A DNA stretch of 64,000 nt from Streptomyces griseoflavus (GTDB lineage Bacteria > Actinomycetota > Actinomycetes > Streptomycetales > Streptomycetaceae). The notes under the pieces were generated by a model, which ran no database searches, was not told the origin of the DNA, and worked only from the letters and a program-made list of their open reading frames with translations. The first letter of the stretch is position 1; each line of letters opens with the position of its first letter. The stretch covers positions 22,110 through 86,109 of the forward strand of contig NZ_BMUC01000024.1 of the NCBI RefSeq assembly GCF_014649995.1, in the 5' to 3' direction. The position numbers were made by a program, and so were the translations under genes. Positions 1 through 7,701 of the stretch are shown piece by piece.

Positions 1-28
1 GCACGTGCGTGGCCCTGCGGTGGCCCGC

Positions 29-667
29 GTGATCACCGTGGCCGTGGTCGACGACGACCGGATGCTGCTCGACGGGCTGCGCGTGTGGCTGGAAGAGGTG
101 CCGGGCGTGGTGCTGGCGGCGACGGCGTGCACGGTGGACGGCCTGCTCGGCGCGCGGGGCGCCGGGCCGGTGCCCTACGACGTCGTCCTGCTGGACCTGG
201 TGCTCGCCGACGGGTCGCGGCCGCCGGACAACATCCGGCGGGTGCGCGCCGCGGGCCCGCGCGTGCTGGTCATCAGCACGGTGGCGGACCGCCGCAGGAT
301 CGTCGCCGCGATCGCGGCCGGCGCGGACGGCTACCTCACCAAGGACCACGACCTGCCGGCACTGGTGGAGGCCGTCGAGGAGGTGGCCGGGGGCGGGACC
401 GTCCACTCGCCGGAACTGGCCTTCGCCTGGGCCCACGACGACGGCCCCGCGCGGCCGAGGCTGTCACCGAAGGAGCGTCAGGTACTGCTGGAGTACGCCT
501 CCGGACTCACGCTGAAGGCCACGGCCCGGCGCGCGGGTGTCAGTCCGCACACCGCAAAGTACTACCTGGACCGTGTCAAGGAGAAGTACCAGCAGGCGGG
601 CCGGCCGACCTACACCAAGACCGACCTGGCGGACCGGGTCCGTGAGGACGGCTGGGCGGAGCTCTGA
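29..667 (+). CDS. NarL/LuxR-type response regulator
   Basis: This is a response regulator of about 212 aa. An N-terminal receiver domain shows the acidic cluster VVDDD near the start, a phospho-acceptor Asp in the LLDLVL segment, and the conserved Lys in the YLTKDHD loop. A C-terminal helix-turn-helix follows (LSPKERQVL ... GVSPHTAKYYLDRVKEKY), so it probably controls transcription from DNA. In-frame GTG codons lie at 5, 20 and 29. I chose 29 because the protein then begins MITVAVVDDD, as family members usually do. No good ribosome binding site is visible, and the gene may overlap a sensor kinase gene lying left of the window. Target genes are unknown. Confidence 0.85.
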   Translation: MITVAVVDDDRMLLDGLRVWLEEVPGVVLAATACTVDGLLGARGAGPVPYDVVLLDLVLADGSRPPDNIRRVRAAGPRVLVISTVADRRRIVAAIAAGADGYLTKDHDLPALVEAVEEVAGGGTVHSPELAFAWAHDDGPARPRLSPKERQVLLEYASGLTLKATARRAGVSPHTAKYYLDRVKEKYQQAGRPTYTKTDLADRVREDGWAEL

Positions 668-701
668 CGGGACGGCCGAACGCGGCTTCGGTGACCTGCC
701 G

Positions 702-2231
702 TCAGAACTTCGGTGGGGGTGCCTGCGACCGCACCATCTCCGCCGCCTCCTCCTCGGTCTGCACCGACGGGGGAGAACCCTCGAGCGGCTGCCGCGCCGT
801 CTCCTTCATGCAGGCCACCGCGACGACGCCGGCCAGGGCCGCGGCCATCGCGTAGTACGCCGGCATCATCTGCGAACCGGTGGCGCCGATCAGGGCGGTG
901 ATCACCAGGGGGGTGGTGCCGCCGAACAGCGACGCCGACAGGTTGTAGCCGACCGACAGGGAGCCGTAGCGCACGGCCGTGGGGAACATGGCCGGCAGCG
1001 CCGCCGACATGGTGCCGAGCAGACAGACCAGTGACAGGCCGAGCATCAGCATGCCGGCCGAGACGGCGAGCAGACTGCCCTGCCGCACGAGGAGGAAGGC
1101 GGGGGTGGACAGGACGAAGAAGCTCAGCATGCCGGTCATCAGCAACGGCTTGCGGCCGTAGCGGTCGCTGAGCCGGCCCACCTGGCTGATCAGCAGCATC
1201 AGCACGATCATGGTGGCCACCAGGATGAGCAGACCGTGGGTCTCGGTGTAGTGCAGTTCGTCGGAGAGGTAGGTCGGCATGTACGACAGCAGCATGTAGT
1301 CGGTGATGTTGTACGCGCCGACCAGGGCGACGCACAGCACCAGGGTGCGCCAGTGTTCCCGGAAGATCCGGCCGAGGCCGCCGCGGGCGGTGTTCTCCAC
1401 CGCGTCCGCGGCCCGGGAGGCGTGGCCAGCGCCCTCCCCCAGTTTCAGGTACGCCGGGGTGTCGTCCAGTCTCAGCCGCAGGTAGATGCCGACGACGCCC
1501 AGCGGGCCGGCGACCAGGAACGGGATGCGCCAGCCCCAGGCGTCCATGGTGTCGGAGCCGAGCCAGGCGGTGAGCCCTGTGACCAGGCCCGCCGCGCCGG
1601 TGTAGCCGGCGAGGGTGCCGAGTTCCAGGAAGCTGCCGAAGTAGCCGCGACGCCGGTCCGGGGCGTACTCCGCGATGAAGGTGGAGGCGCCGCCGTACTC
1701 GCCGCCGGTGGAGAAACCCTGCAGCAGCCGGAAGCAGATGAGCAGCAGGGGCGACCAGAAGCCGACGGCGGCGTAGGTCGGGAGCATGCCGATGGCGGCG
1801 GTGCCGATCGCCATGAGGATCATCGTCAGCGCGAGCACCTTCTTGCGCCCGACCTTGTCCCCCATCGGTCCGAAGACCATGCCGCCGAGGGGGCGCACCA
1901 GGAACGCGACGGCGAAGGTGGCGAAGGAGGACAGCAGTTGCGCGGTCTCGCTGCCCGAGGGGAAGAAGACACGGCCGATGGTGCCGGCGAGGTAGGCGTA
2001 GATGCCGAAGTCGAACCATTCCATGGCGTTGCCGAGCGAGGCGGCCTTCACCGCACGTCTGACCGCCCGTTCGTCCGTCACCGTGATGTCCGACCGGCGC
2101 AGCCGCGGGTTCTGGCGACGCCGGACGGCACGGAACAGGGTCGGGTGACGCTTGGCCGCCGCGGTGTCGGGCGCCGGCTCGTTCTCGGTGGGGGACGTGG
2201 CCGCGTTCCTTTCCGGGACATGTCGCTGCAA
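702..2231 (-). CDS. MFS transporter, metabolite:H+ symporter (ProP-like) family
   Basis: A 509-aa integral membrane protein with about 12 hydrophobic segments. The GDKVGRKK loop between helices 2 and 3 is the MFS signature, and LSDRYGRKP repeats it in the second half. The segment NAMEWFDFGIYAYLAG near residue 70 is characteristic of the MHS subfamily, which includes the proline/betaine transporter ProP and citrate and shikimate symporters. It should act as a proton-coupled importer of a small organic acid or osmolyte at the cytoplasmic membrane; the substrate cannot be read from sequence. About 60 hydrophilic residues precede the first helix, so a start further downstream is possible. Confidence 0.88.
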   Translation of the reverse strand: MQRHVPERNAATSPTENEPAPDTAAAKRHPTLFRAVRRRQNPRLRRSDITVTDERAVRRAVKAASLGNAMEWFDFGIYAYLAGTIGRVFFPSGSETAQLLSSFATFAVAFLVRPLGGMVFGPMGDKVGRKKVLALTMILMAIGTAAIGMLPTYAAVGFWSPLLLICFRLLQGFSTGGEYGGASTFIAEYAPDRRRGYFGSFLELGTLAGYTGAAGLVTGLTAWLGSDTMDAWGWRIPFLVAGPLGVVGIYLRLRLDDTPAYLKLGEGAGHASRAADAVENTARGGLGRIFREHWRTLVLCVALVGAYNITDYMLLSYMPTYLSDELHYTETHGLLILVATMIVLMLLISQVGRLSDRYGRKPLLMTGMLSFFVLSTPAFLLVRQGSLLAVSAGMLMLGLSLVCLLGTMSAALPAMFPTAVRYGSLSVGYNLSASLFGGTTPLVITALIGATGSQMMPAYYAMAAALAGVVAVACMKETARQPLEGSPPSVQTEEEAAEMVRSQAPPPKF

Positions 2232-2443
2232 AGGGAACGTATCAGCGCTTTGGGGCGGGTGCCGGGAAGCACGTGCCCGCGACGGGCCGTCACGGCCGGG
2301 CCGCGGCTCCGGGGCGCCCTCCTCACCTGTATGCCTCCGCTGCGCTGGTCACCCGCGCGGAGGGGTGATGCGCTGAGAGGCAGGGGAGGAAACGCCCGGG
2401 GCAGGTCGGCGCCGGGCGGTCGTCCCGTTCCCAGGAGGCACTC

Positions 2444-3289
2444 GTGACCACCCCTCGTCCGATCGTCCGCCCGTCCCGTGCCCTGGCCTGCGCACTGGCC
2501 GCCGGGACGCTGCTGGCCACGGCAGCCTGTTCCGACGGTGAGACGGGCGCACCGTCCGGCTCTCGGACCGCCTCGACGGTCGCCGAGCGGGGCGTCGCCG
2601 CACAGACGGCCTCGCCCACCTCCACGCCGACGGGGCCGGAGCTCACCGAGAGGGGCGCGCGTCAGGCGCTGATCACCTCGGAGGACCTGGAGGACAACTG
2701 GACACAGGTCGACAATCCGCGGGAGTGGCGGGACTCGCTGCTGGTGGGCGACGTCGACGTGGCCGCCTTCCTCAACGGCAAGAGCGACGCCTCGGAGTGC
2801 CAGCGTCTCGTCGACGCCCTGTACGACGAGACGCTGCTGGGTACTCCGTCCGGGGCGTCGGCGCTCAACGGCTTCCAGGACGGCGAGTCCCGGCTGCTCT
2901 ACCAGGTCGCCGCCTACGACAAGGCCGACCTCGACGACTCGATGCAGTGGCTGAAGTCGCTTCCGGACACCTGCGACCAGTTCACGCTGACCGGCGGCGA
3001 CAGCGGCGACCGCACCGTGCAGGTCATCGGCCTGAAGCTGCCCGACACGGGGGACGCCCGGCAGGGCCTGACCGTGACGGTCAAGGGCCACAGCAACGGC
3101 GACCCGGCGACGCTCACCCTGGACGTCGCCGCCGTCCGGCTCGGCACGGACGCGATCACCGTCACCAACGGCGGGCTCGACGGCGCCTCGCACGACAGCA
3201 CCTCGGCCGCCGTGGGCAACGGCACGGAGCGGCTGAAGGAAGTACGCGCCGGCCGCACCCCCCAGCCCACGCCCAGCGGCGTCAGCTGA
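2444..3289 (+). CDS. Putative secreted lipoprotein
   Basis: A 281-aa protein starting at GTG, with a CAGGAGGCACTC ribosome-binding region just upstream. It has a basic N-terminus, a hydrophobic stretch and a lipobox LATAAC with the lipidated Cys at residue 29, so it should be processed by signal peptidase II and anchored on the outer face of the membrane. The mature part is acidic and Thr/Ser-rich near its N-terminus and then forms one globular domain with several Cys residues. I recognise no enzymatic motif. It resembles sensor-like Streptomyces lipoproteins of unknown function. It is transcribed alone and diverges from the MFS gene. Confidence 0.75.
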   Translation: MTTPRPIVRPSRALACALAAGTLLATAACSDGETGAPSGSRTASTVAERGVAAQTASPTSTPTGPELTERGARQALITSEDLEDNWTQVDNPREWRDSLLVGDVDVAAFLNGKSDASECQRLVDALYDETLLGTPSGASALNGFQDGESRLLYQVAAYDKADLDDSMQWLKSLPDTCDQFTLTGGDSGDRTVQVIGLKLPDTGDARQGLTVTVKGHSNGDPATLTLDVAAVRLGTDAITVTNGGLDGASHDSTSAAVGNGTERLKEVRAGRTPQPTPSGVS

Positions 3290-3337
3290 CCGGAGCCGGC
3301 GGGAAGCCGGTCGCCGCCGGGCCGTCGGGCCGCCCGG

Positions 3338-3775
3338 TCAGGCGTCCTCGACCTCGGTCGTGACGGGCGTGCCGGTCTCGATCGTGCGGCTGACCGTGCA
3401 GAGCCGGTCGTGGGAGGTCCGCACGGCACGCGGAAGGATGGCGCGGGCGCGCTCGGCGCCCGGGCCGTCGGGGAAGGCGACGTCGAAGGTGACGACGAGG
3501 TCGGTCATGCGGTTGCCGAGCCCGTCGCTGATCCTGTCCCCCGTCACCGACACGGAGAACCGGTCGGGTTCGGCGTGACGGGCGGTGGCCACGTCGACGT
3601 CCGCGGCCGTGCAGCCCCCGAGGGCGGCCAGCAGCAGTTCGACGGGGGTGAACGCCGTGTTCCCGCCGTCGGAGGCGGTGCCGAAGTGGAGGGTGCCGCC
3701 ACGGGCGTTGGTGGCCACGAAGTGACCGGTGCGGGTTCGCTCGACGCGGACGGAACGCCGGGATTCTTCGCTCAT
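3338..3775 (-). CDS. OsmC/Ohr-family peroxiredoxin-like protein
   Basis: A 145-aa protein with the OsmC fold. The two redox cysteines of the family are present in LLAALGGCTAADVD and in the C-terminal helix DRLCTVSRT. This family reduces organic hydroperoxides, or is of uncertain function in the YhfA-like branch. It should be a cytoplasmic antioxidant protein. The start at 3775 (MSEESRRS) is chosen because the upstream extension of the same frame is Arg/Gly-rich low-complexity sequence without homology. The gene converges on the lipoprotein gene and no regulator is adjacent. Confidence 0.85.
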   Translation of the reverse strand: MSEESRRSVRVERTRTGHFVATNARGGTLHFGTASDGGNTAFTPVELLLAALGGCTAADVDVATARHAEPDRFSVSVTGDRISDGLGNRMTDLVVTFDVAFPDGPGAERARAILPRAVRTSHDRLCTVSRTIETGTPVTTEVEDA

Positions 3776-3951
3776 GCGTCGACGGTAGCGGCTCAGGAAG
3801 GCGCCCGGCCCGCCCCCGCGCCGCCCTGCGGGGCCCGTGAGACGGTGGTGGCGGACGCGCGGGCGCGCCCGTCGGCCGTGAAGGGCGGTGCCCGGGTGGA
3901 GAGCGTGCGGCGCACGCCCACCGCGCAGGTCGCAGGCGAGGAGGTCCGGGC

Positions 3952-4758
3952 ATGACCGACTCACGTTCCCCGGGTGGGGCCGGCCGGTACGGGGAGGACC
4001 TGTTCGCACCGGAGCATCCGCGCGAGGCCGAGCGCGTCGACGCCGCCGCGCTGGTGTACGACCCCTTCACCACGCACCGTCTGCGGGCGCTGGGCGCGGG
4101 GCGAGGCGGGCGCTGTCTCGAGGTGGGCGCCGGAACCGGCACGGTCGCCCGGTGGCTGCTGGAGGAGGCGGGCGCGCGGGAGGTGGTGGCGCTGGACCGG
4201 GACACCGAGGCGCTCGCCGCCCGCGGCGGGCGCGGACTGCGGGTGCTCCGCGCGGACCTCACGGACGAGCGTCTGCGACCGGGCACGTTCGACCTGATCC
4301 ACGCCCGGTTCGTGCTGATGCACCTGCCCGACCGCCGGCGGATCGTGTCGCGACTGGCCGGCTGGCTGAACCCGGGCGGGGTGCTGGTGCTCGGCGACGC
4401 GGTGGAACTGCCCGACACCCGGGACACCTCCTCCGCGTACCGGCGCACCATGGACGCGATGTGGCGGGCGCTGCGGACGACGATCGGTACCGACATCTCC
4501 GGTGTGCCCGCCTACCCGCGGTTCCTGCGGGAGGAGGGCCTGCGCGAGGTCGCCGGGGAGGTGTGGTGCCCGCCCCTGGTCGCCGGGGGTCCGCTGGCCC
4601 GTTTCTGGTCCGGGACCTGGAGCCGGATGCGGCCGGAGCTGACGGCGACGGGCCTGGTCGACGCCGGTGTCGTCGATCGGGCCGTGGCGTACCTGGACTC
4701 ACCGGCGCTCGCCGAGATCGGGCCGGGCATGGCGATGGCCTGGGGACGCCGGGCCTGA
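3952..4758 (+). CDS. Class I SAM-dependent methyltransferase
   Basis: A 268-aa methyltransferase. Motif I is CLEVGAGTGTVARWL, which binds S-adenosylmethionine. The acidic residue ending strand 2 is in VVALDRDTEAL, and the post-motif segment FDLIHARFVLMHLPD is typical of small-molecule methyltransferases of the UbiE/Methyltransf_11/25 type. The acceptor is unknown. A strong ribosome binding site (GAGGAGG) lies 8 nt before the ATG. It stands alone and converges on the peptidase gene, with a hairpin between them. Confidence 0.85.
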   Translation: MTDSRSPGGAGRYGEDLFAPEHPREAERVDAAALVYDPFTTHRLRALGAGRGGRCLEVGAGTGTVARWLLEEAGAREVVALDRDTEALAARGGRGLRVLRADLTDERLRPGTFDLIHARFVLMHLPDRRRIVSRLAGWLNPGGVLVLGDAVELPDTRDTSSAYRRTMDAMWRALRTTIGTDISGVPAYPRFLREEGLREVAGEVWCPPLVAGGPLARFWSGTWSRMRPELTATGLVDAGVVDRAVAYLDSPALAEIGPGMAMAWGRRA

Positions 4759-4760
4759 CC

Positions 4761-4775
4761 GGCCCCGGCGGGGCC
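4761..4775. terminator. Hairpin between convergent genes
   Basis: GGCCCC-GGC-GGGGCC forms a perfect 6-bp stem with a 3-nt loop immediately after the methyltransferase stop codon and before the convergent peptidase stop. It lacks a T-tract, which is common for actinobacterial terminators. Its position suggests it can end transcription in both directions. Confidence 0.45.
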
Positions 4776-4798
4776 CCGTACGTCCGCCCGGCCCCGCG

Positions 4799-5860
4799 TC
4801 ACCCCGGACCGGCCGCGGTCCCGGCGAGGGCGTCGAGCAACAGGTCCGCCGGAAGAGCGGGTACGGTCCTGCCGTGCACGCCCGTGGTCGTCGTCGCGGC
4901 CAGCAGGCTGTTGAGCACCGCCTCCTCCACCCCGTCGAGGACCGATTCGAACAGCGCGCCCAGATCGCTGTCGGCCACGGGCGTGCGGGGGTCGGGACGC
5001 GTGCCGAAGGCGACGGCGTAGTCGCCGCTGCCGTGGCTGTAGGCGGCGCCGGTGCGGGCGAGGGCGAACACCGCCCGCCGGGCGACCCGGGTGAGCTGCC
5101 GGGCGTCCAGCGGGGCGTCCGTGGCCACCACGATCATGCAGGAGCCCGTCTCCGCGACCGGTGCCGCGACGTCCGGTCCGAGCCCGAGGGACCGGGGGGT
5201 GAGGGTGCGGCCGAGTACGCGCAGGGTGCCGCCGAAGTTCGCCTGCACCAGGACTCCCACCGTGAAGCGCCTCTCCCCCACGTCCGGTGTGCGGGAGGCG
5301 GTGCCGATGCCGGCCTTGAATCCCAGGGCGACGGTGCCGGTGCCCGCTCCTACGCAGCCCTCGGCCACCGGTCCGCCGGACGCGCCGTCGAGGGCGGCCC
5401 GGACGTGCTCCTCGCGGACGGGCCGCGAGCGGATGTCGGACAGGAAGCCGTCGTTGCACTCCCCCACGACCGGGTTCAGGCTCAGTGTCTCCTCGCACCC
5501 GGGGCGCCGGAGCATCCAGCCGACGAGGGCGTCGGCGACACGGAACGCCGAGAGGGTCGAGGTGAGCAGTACCGGGGTCTCCAGGGCGCCGAGTTCGGTC
5601 AGCTGGGTCGTCCCGATGAGTTTGCCGTAGCCGTTGCCCGTGAACACACCCGCCGGCAGCGGTGTGCGGGGGCCCACCGAGTCCGGCAGCACGGCGGTGA
5701 CTCCGCTGCGCACGTCGGGGTCCCGGCGGACCGTGGTGTGGCCGACCCGGACGCCCGGCACGTCCGTGATCGCGCCGAACGGTCCGGCGGGCGTGCGCCC
5801 GATGACGATGCCGAGGTCGCGGGCGCGGCGCCGGGTGGGCGGGGGCGGCTGCTGATCCAT
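4799..5860 (-). CDS. P1-family (DmpA-type) aminopeptidase
   Basis: A 353-aa N-terminal nucleophile hydrolase of peptidase family S58 (DmpA, L-aminopeptidase/D-esterase). Members self-cleave between Gly and Ser to free a catalytic N-terminal Ser. The site is visible as ETG-SCMIVVATDAPL, giving Ser240 as the nucleophile. Other conserved pieces are DVPGVRVGHTT, GVFTGNGYGK and LNPVVGECNDG. It acts on small peptides or amides with N-terminal amino groups. The start MDQQPPPP at 5860 is chosen over a longer frame beginning at 5899, whose extra residues do not look like the family. Confidence 0.88.
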   Translation of the reverse strand: MDQQPPPPTRRRARDLGIVIGRTPAGPFGAITDVPGVRVGHTTVRRDPDVRSGVTAVLPDSVGPRTPLPAGVFTGNGYGKLIGTTQLTELGALETPVLLTSTLSAFRVADALVGWMLRRPGCEETLSLNPVVGECNDGFLSDIRSRPVREEHVRAALDGASGGPVAEGCVGAGTGTVALGFKAGIGTASRTPDVGERRFTVGVLVQANFGGTLRVLGRTLTPRSLGLGPDVAAPVAETGSCMIVVATDAPLDARQLTRVARRAVFALARTGAAYSHGSGDYAVAFGTRPDPRTPVADSDLGALFESVLDGVEEAVLNSLLAATTTTGVHGRTVPALPADLLLDALAGTAAGPG

Positions 5861-5895
5861 ACCGGTGGACGGTACACAGGTGTGCCGGACCGTCG

Positions 5896-6876
5896 TCACG
5901 GGGCCTTCGCGGGGGCGGCCTCATGCTCGTCACCGGTCAGGGCGCGGGCGAGCGGCAGCCTGGAGAGGGCCAGTACGCCCGCGGCGATCAGCGCGGCACC
6001 GAGCACTTGGAGCGGGAGCCACCAGCCGCCTCGCAGGTACTCGTCGTAGAGGGTGATGCCGAGGAGCAGGCTGACCCCGGCGTCACCGAGGGTGATCGCC
6101 GGCTGGGACGCGACGAGTGGTCCGGCCTGCATCGCGTTCGACAGGAGGAACAGGGCGCACCCGCCGAAGAGGGCGAAGCCGTAGGTCTGCCAGGTGGTGA
6201 GGAAGGCGGTCACGCCCCCGTCGTCGAGGCTGTGCACGGACGTCTTCATCAGCGCCGCCGTCGCCGCGTAGGCGACGGCGGTGGCCAGTCCGAAGCACGC
6301 GGCGCGTGCCCGGCCCGCGGGTCTGCGCAGCGCCGCGAACACGAGGCCGGCGAGCGCGGCGGTGCACACGGCGAGTGCCGGGATCCAGCGGTCCATGGGG
6401 ACGTACGTGCGGTTCCCCTCGGGTGACGCGGCGAACAGAGCCACGGCGAGCCCCGCCACGACGGCGCAGACGGCCGCCCAGCCGGAGGACGACAGACGCC
6501 CGTGGAGCAGCACCGTGGCGATGACGAGGGTCAGCGGCAGCTCCAGGACGAGCAGGGGCTGGACGACCGTCATCGGTCCTGTCGCGAGTGCGACGGCCTG
6601 ACAGACCGCCGCGACGATGACGGTGGCGATGCCGACGAGCCAGACGGGGCGCCGCAGCAGATCGAGCATCAGGCCGGCCCGCAGGCTGTCCGAGCGCGGC
6701 ACGGTCAGCGCCGCCTTGCGCTGCAGGACGGTCGCCAGGGCGTTGCTGAGCGCCGCGCCCAGTGCGAAGAGGACCGGCAGCAGCAAGTGCACCGCGGGGT
6801 TCCTCCCGAACGACGAGTCGGCCCCCCGCTCCCCGCCATGGTGACCCGCCCCGCCCGCCGGCGCACGTTCCGTCAC
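5896..6876 (-). CDS. DMT-family (EamA-like) membrane transporter
   Basis: A 326-aa protein with nine or ten hydrophobic helices in the two-repeat layout of the drug/metabolite transporter superfamily. It matches the actinobacterial group that starts with LLPVLFALGAALSNALATVLQRKAA. The GTG start at 6876 follows a GAGGAGG ribosome binding site about 10 nt upstream. A substrate cannot be assigned. It lies 35 bp upstream of the aminopeptidase gene on the same strand, so the two may be co-transcribed. Confidence 0.8.
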   Translation of the reverse strand: MTERAPAGGAGHHGGERGADSSFGRNPAVHLLLPVLFALGAALSNALATVLQRKAALTVPRSDSLRAGLMLDLLRRPVWLVGIATVIVAAVCQAVALATGPMTVVQPLLVLELPLTLVIATVLLHGRLSSSGWAAVCAVVAGLAVALFAASPEGNRTYVPMDRWIPALAVCTAALAGLVFAALRRPAGRARAACFGLATAVAYAATAALMKTSVHSLDDGGVTAFLTTWQTYGFALFGGCALFLLSNAMQAGPLVASQPAITLGDAGVSLLLGITLYDEYLRGGWWLPLQVLGAALIAAGVLALSRLPLARALTGDEHEAAPAKAP

Positions 6877-6915
6877 CCGTGTGGGGCCTCCTCGTCGCGC
6901 CCGGACGACGGGGTG

Positions 6916-7166
6916 TCAGGCGTGATGCGGGCGCTCACCGCGGTCTACGGCGAGGTACCGGTGGAACGCCTCGGGCGCGTCGGGGGAGTACCCGCCGGGG
7001 AAGCGTGCGGCGCCCTCGGGGCGGCGGTGCACGAGGAACCGTCCGGCGGTGTCCCGGCACGCGACCGTCGCGACGCGGTGCAGCCATCCGTGGCGTACCG
7101 CGTCGTGCCTGCGGACGTCGGTGAGGATCGGTCGCGCTCGTCGACCCGCTCCACCTGTTCACCCAT
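6916..7166 (-). pseudogene. Nudix hydrolase remnant (frameshift plus internal deletion)
   Basis: Read from the ATG at 7166, the frame gives MGEQVERVDERDR and then loses homology. Shifting by one base restores a clear Nudix N-terminus: ILTDVRRHDAVRHGWLHRV, then VHRRPEGAARFPGGY. The next residues are SPDAPEAFHRYLAVDRG, which resemble the extreme C-terminus of the same family (PDAREAF-RYLA). The middle, including the catalytic Nudix box GX5EX7REUXEEXGU, is missing. The span of 251 bp is one base short of an open frame. The remnant therefore has both a 1-nt deletion near 7130 and an internal deletion, and cannot encode an active enzyme. Confidence 0.7.
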
Positions 7167-7201
7167 GGGTGAGTCCTTGCCGCACGGCACCGACCACCGC
7201 G

Positions 7202-7417
7202 TCAGCCGCTCCAGGAGTCCGGGCCGCCGCCGCGCCACTCGACCCGCGCGGACTGCCGCATCCAGGCGTCGTCGACGTCGTCCAGCCCGGCCAGGCGCAG
7301 GAACTCCACGACGTCCAGCAGCCCGTACGCCATCCCGAGGAAGTGTGCTCCCGCGCGGACGCGCCGGCCGCCGTCGTCGCCCGGCGGGTAGATCACGATG
7401 GGCTGGTCGCTCGCCAT
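7202..7417 (-). CDS. Small conserved hypothetical protein (71 aa)
   Basis: A 71-aa protein starting MASDQPIVIYPPGDDGGRRV and containing HFLGMAYGLLDVVEFLRLAGL and a C-terminal ARVEWRGGGPDSW. The composition is balanced, with hydrophobic residues spaced as in a folded domain, unlike shadow frames. I recall similar small proteins in other streptomycetes but no function. The start at 7417 is chosen because the upstream extension is Arg/Pro-rich. It is divergent from the ABC-F leader region. Confidence 0.6.
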   Translation of the reverse strand: MASDQPIVIYPPGDDGGRRVRAGAHFLGMAYGLLDVVEFLRLAGLDDVDDAWMRQSARVEWRGGGPDSWSG

Positions 7418-7510
7418 GCCACCAGCGTGCCCGGGTCGGGAGGAGCGCGCACGGCGGAGGTCGGGGGCGTCACGGTGCCGGCCCGCCCGGGGCCGCCGGT
7501 CCCGCAGGCG

Positions 7511-7551
7511 CCCGTAATACGGGTGAAGCGAGCGCGCCGTCTTGTTAGCCT
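7511..7551 (+). promoter_or_regulatory. Candidate promoter with palindrome for the ABC-F leader transcript
   Basis: A TAGCCT hexamer (TANNNT-type -10) lies at 7546-7551, six bases before the leader ATG. GTGAAG, 17 bp further upstream, is a plausible -35. This spacing suggests a transcript starting at or near the leader ATG. A perfect 13-nt palindrome CCCGTA-A-TACGGG (7511-7523) abuts the -35 and could be an operator. These assignments rest on motif matching alone. Confidence 0.45.
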
Positions 7552-7557
7552 GCCCGT

Positions 7558-7602
7558 ATGGCACGAGGCATCTGGTCGCAGAAGGTCCGCTCCGCCCGCT
7601 GA
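7558..7602 (+). CDS. Short leader peptide upstream of ABC-F gene
   Basis: A 14-codon ORF, MARGIWSQKVRSAR-stop, begins directly after a promoter-like -10 and ends about 100 nt before the ABC-F start. Leader ORFs followed by hairpins are known ahead of several ABC-F resistance genes, where ribosome stalling on the leader opens the downstream gene. The peptide is rich in Arg and Lys. Function is inferred from its position; no independent proof exists in the sequence. Confidence 0.5.
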   Translation: MARGIWSQKVRSAR

Positions 7603-7648
7603 CGGCGGCGCCCTTCCTGCGGAATCCGCGCACGCCGTTCCGGTTCCC

Positions 7649-7676
7649 GCCGGGCGGCTCTTCCGTGCTGCCCGGC
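7649..7676 (+). promoter_or_regulatory. Hairpin between leader peptide and ABC-F start (possible attenuator)
   Basis: GCCGGGC (7649-7655) and GCCCGGC (7670-7676) form a perfect 7-bp stem with a 14-nt loop. It sits 25 nt before the TTG start of the ABC-F gene and 47 nt after the leader stop. It could act as an attenuator or mask the ribosome binding site. No T-tract follows. Confidence 0.4.
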
Positions 7677-7701
7677 TCCCCTGCGAGCTGCGGAGCATCC
7701 G

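Noticed and set aside
5896-6936. Nudix remnant as a possible extension of the DMT transporter
   Set aside because: The DMT gene has its own ribosome binding site and start at 6876, and the Nudix frame ends at 6916.
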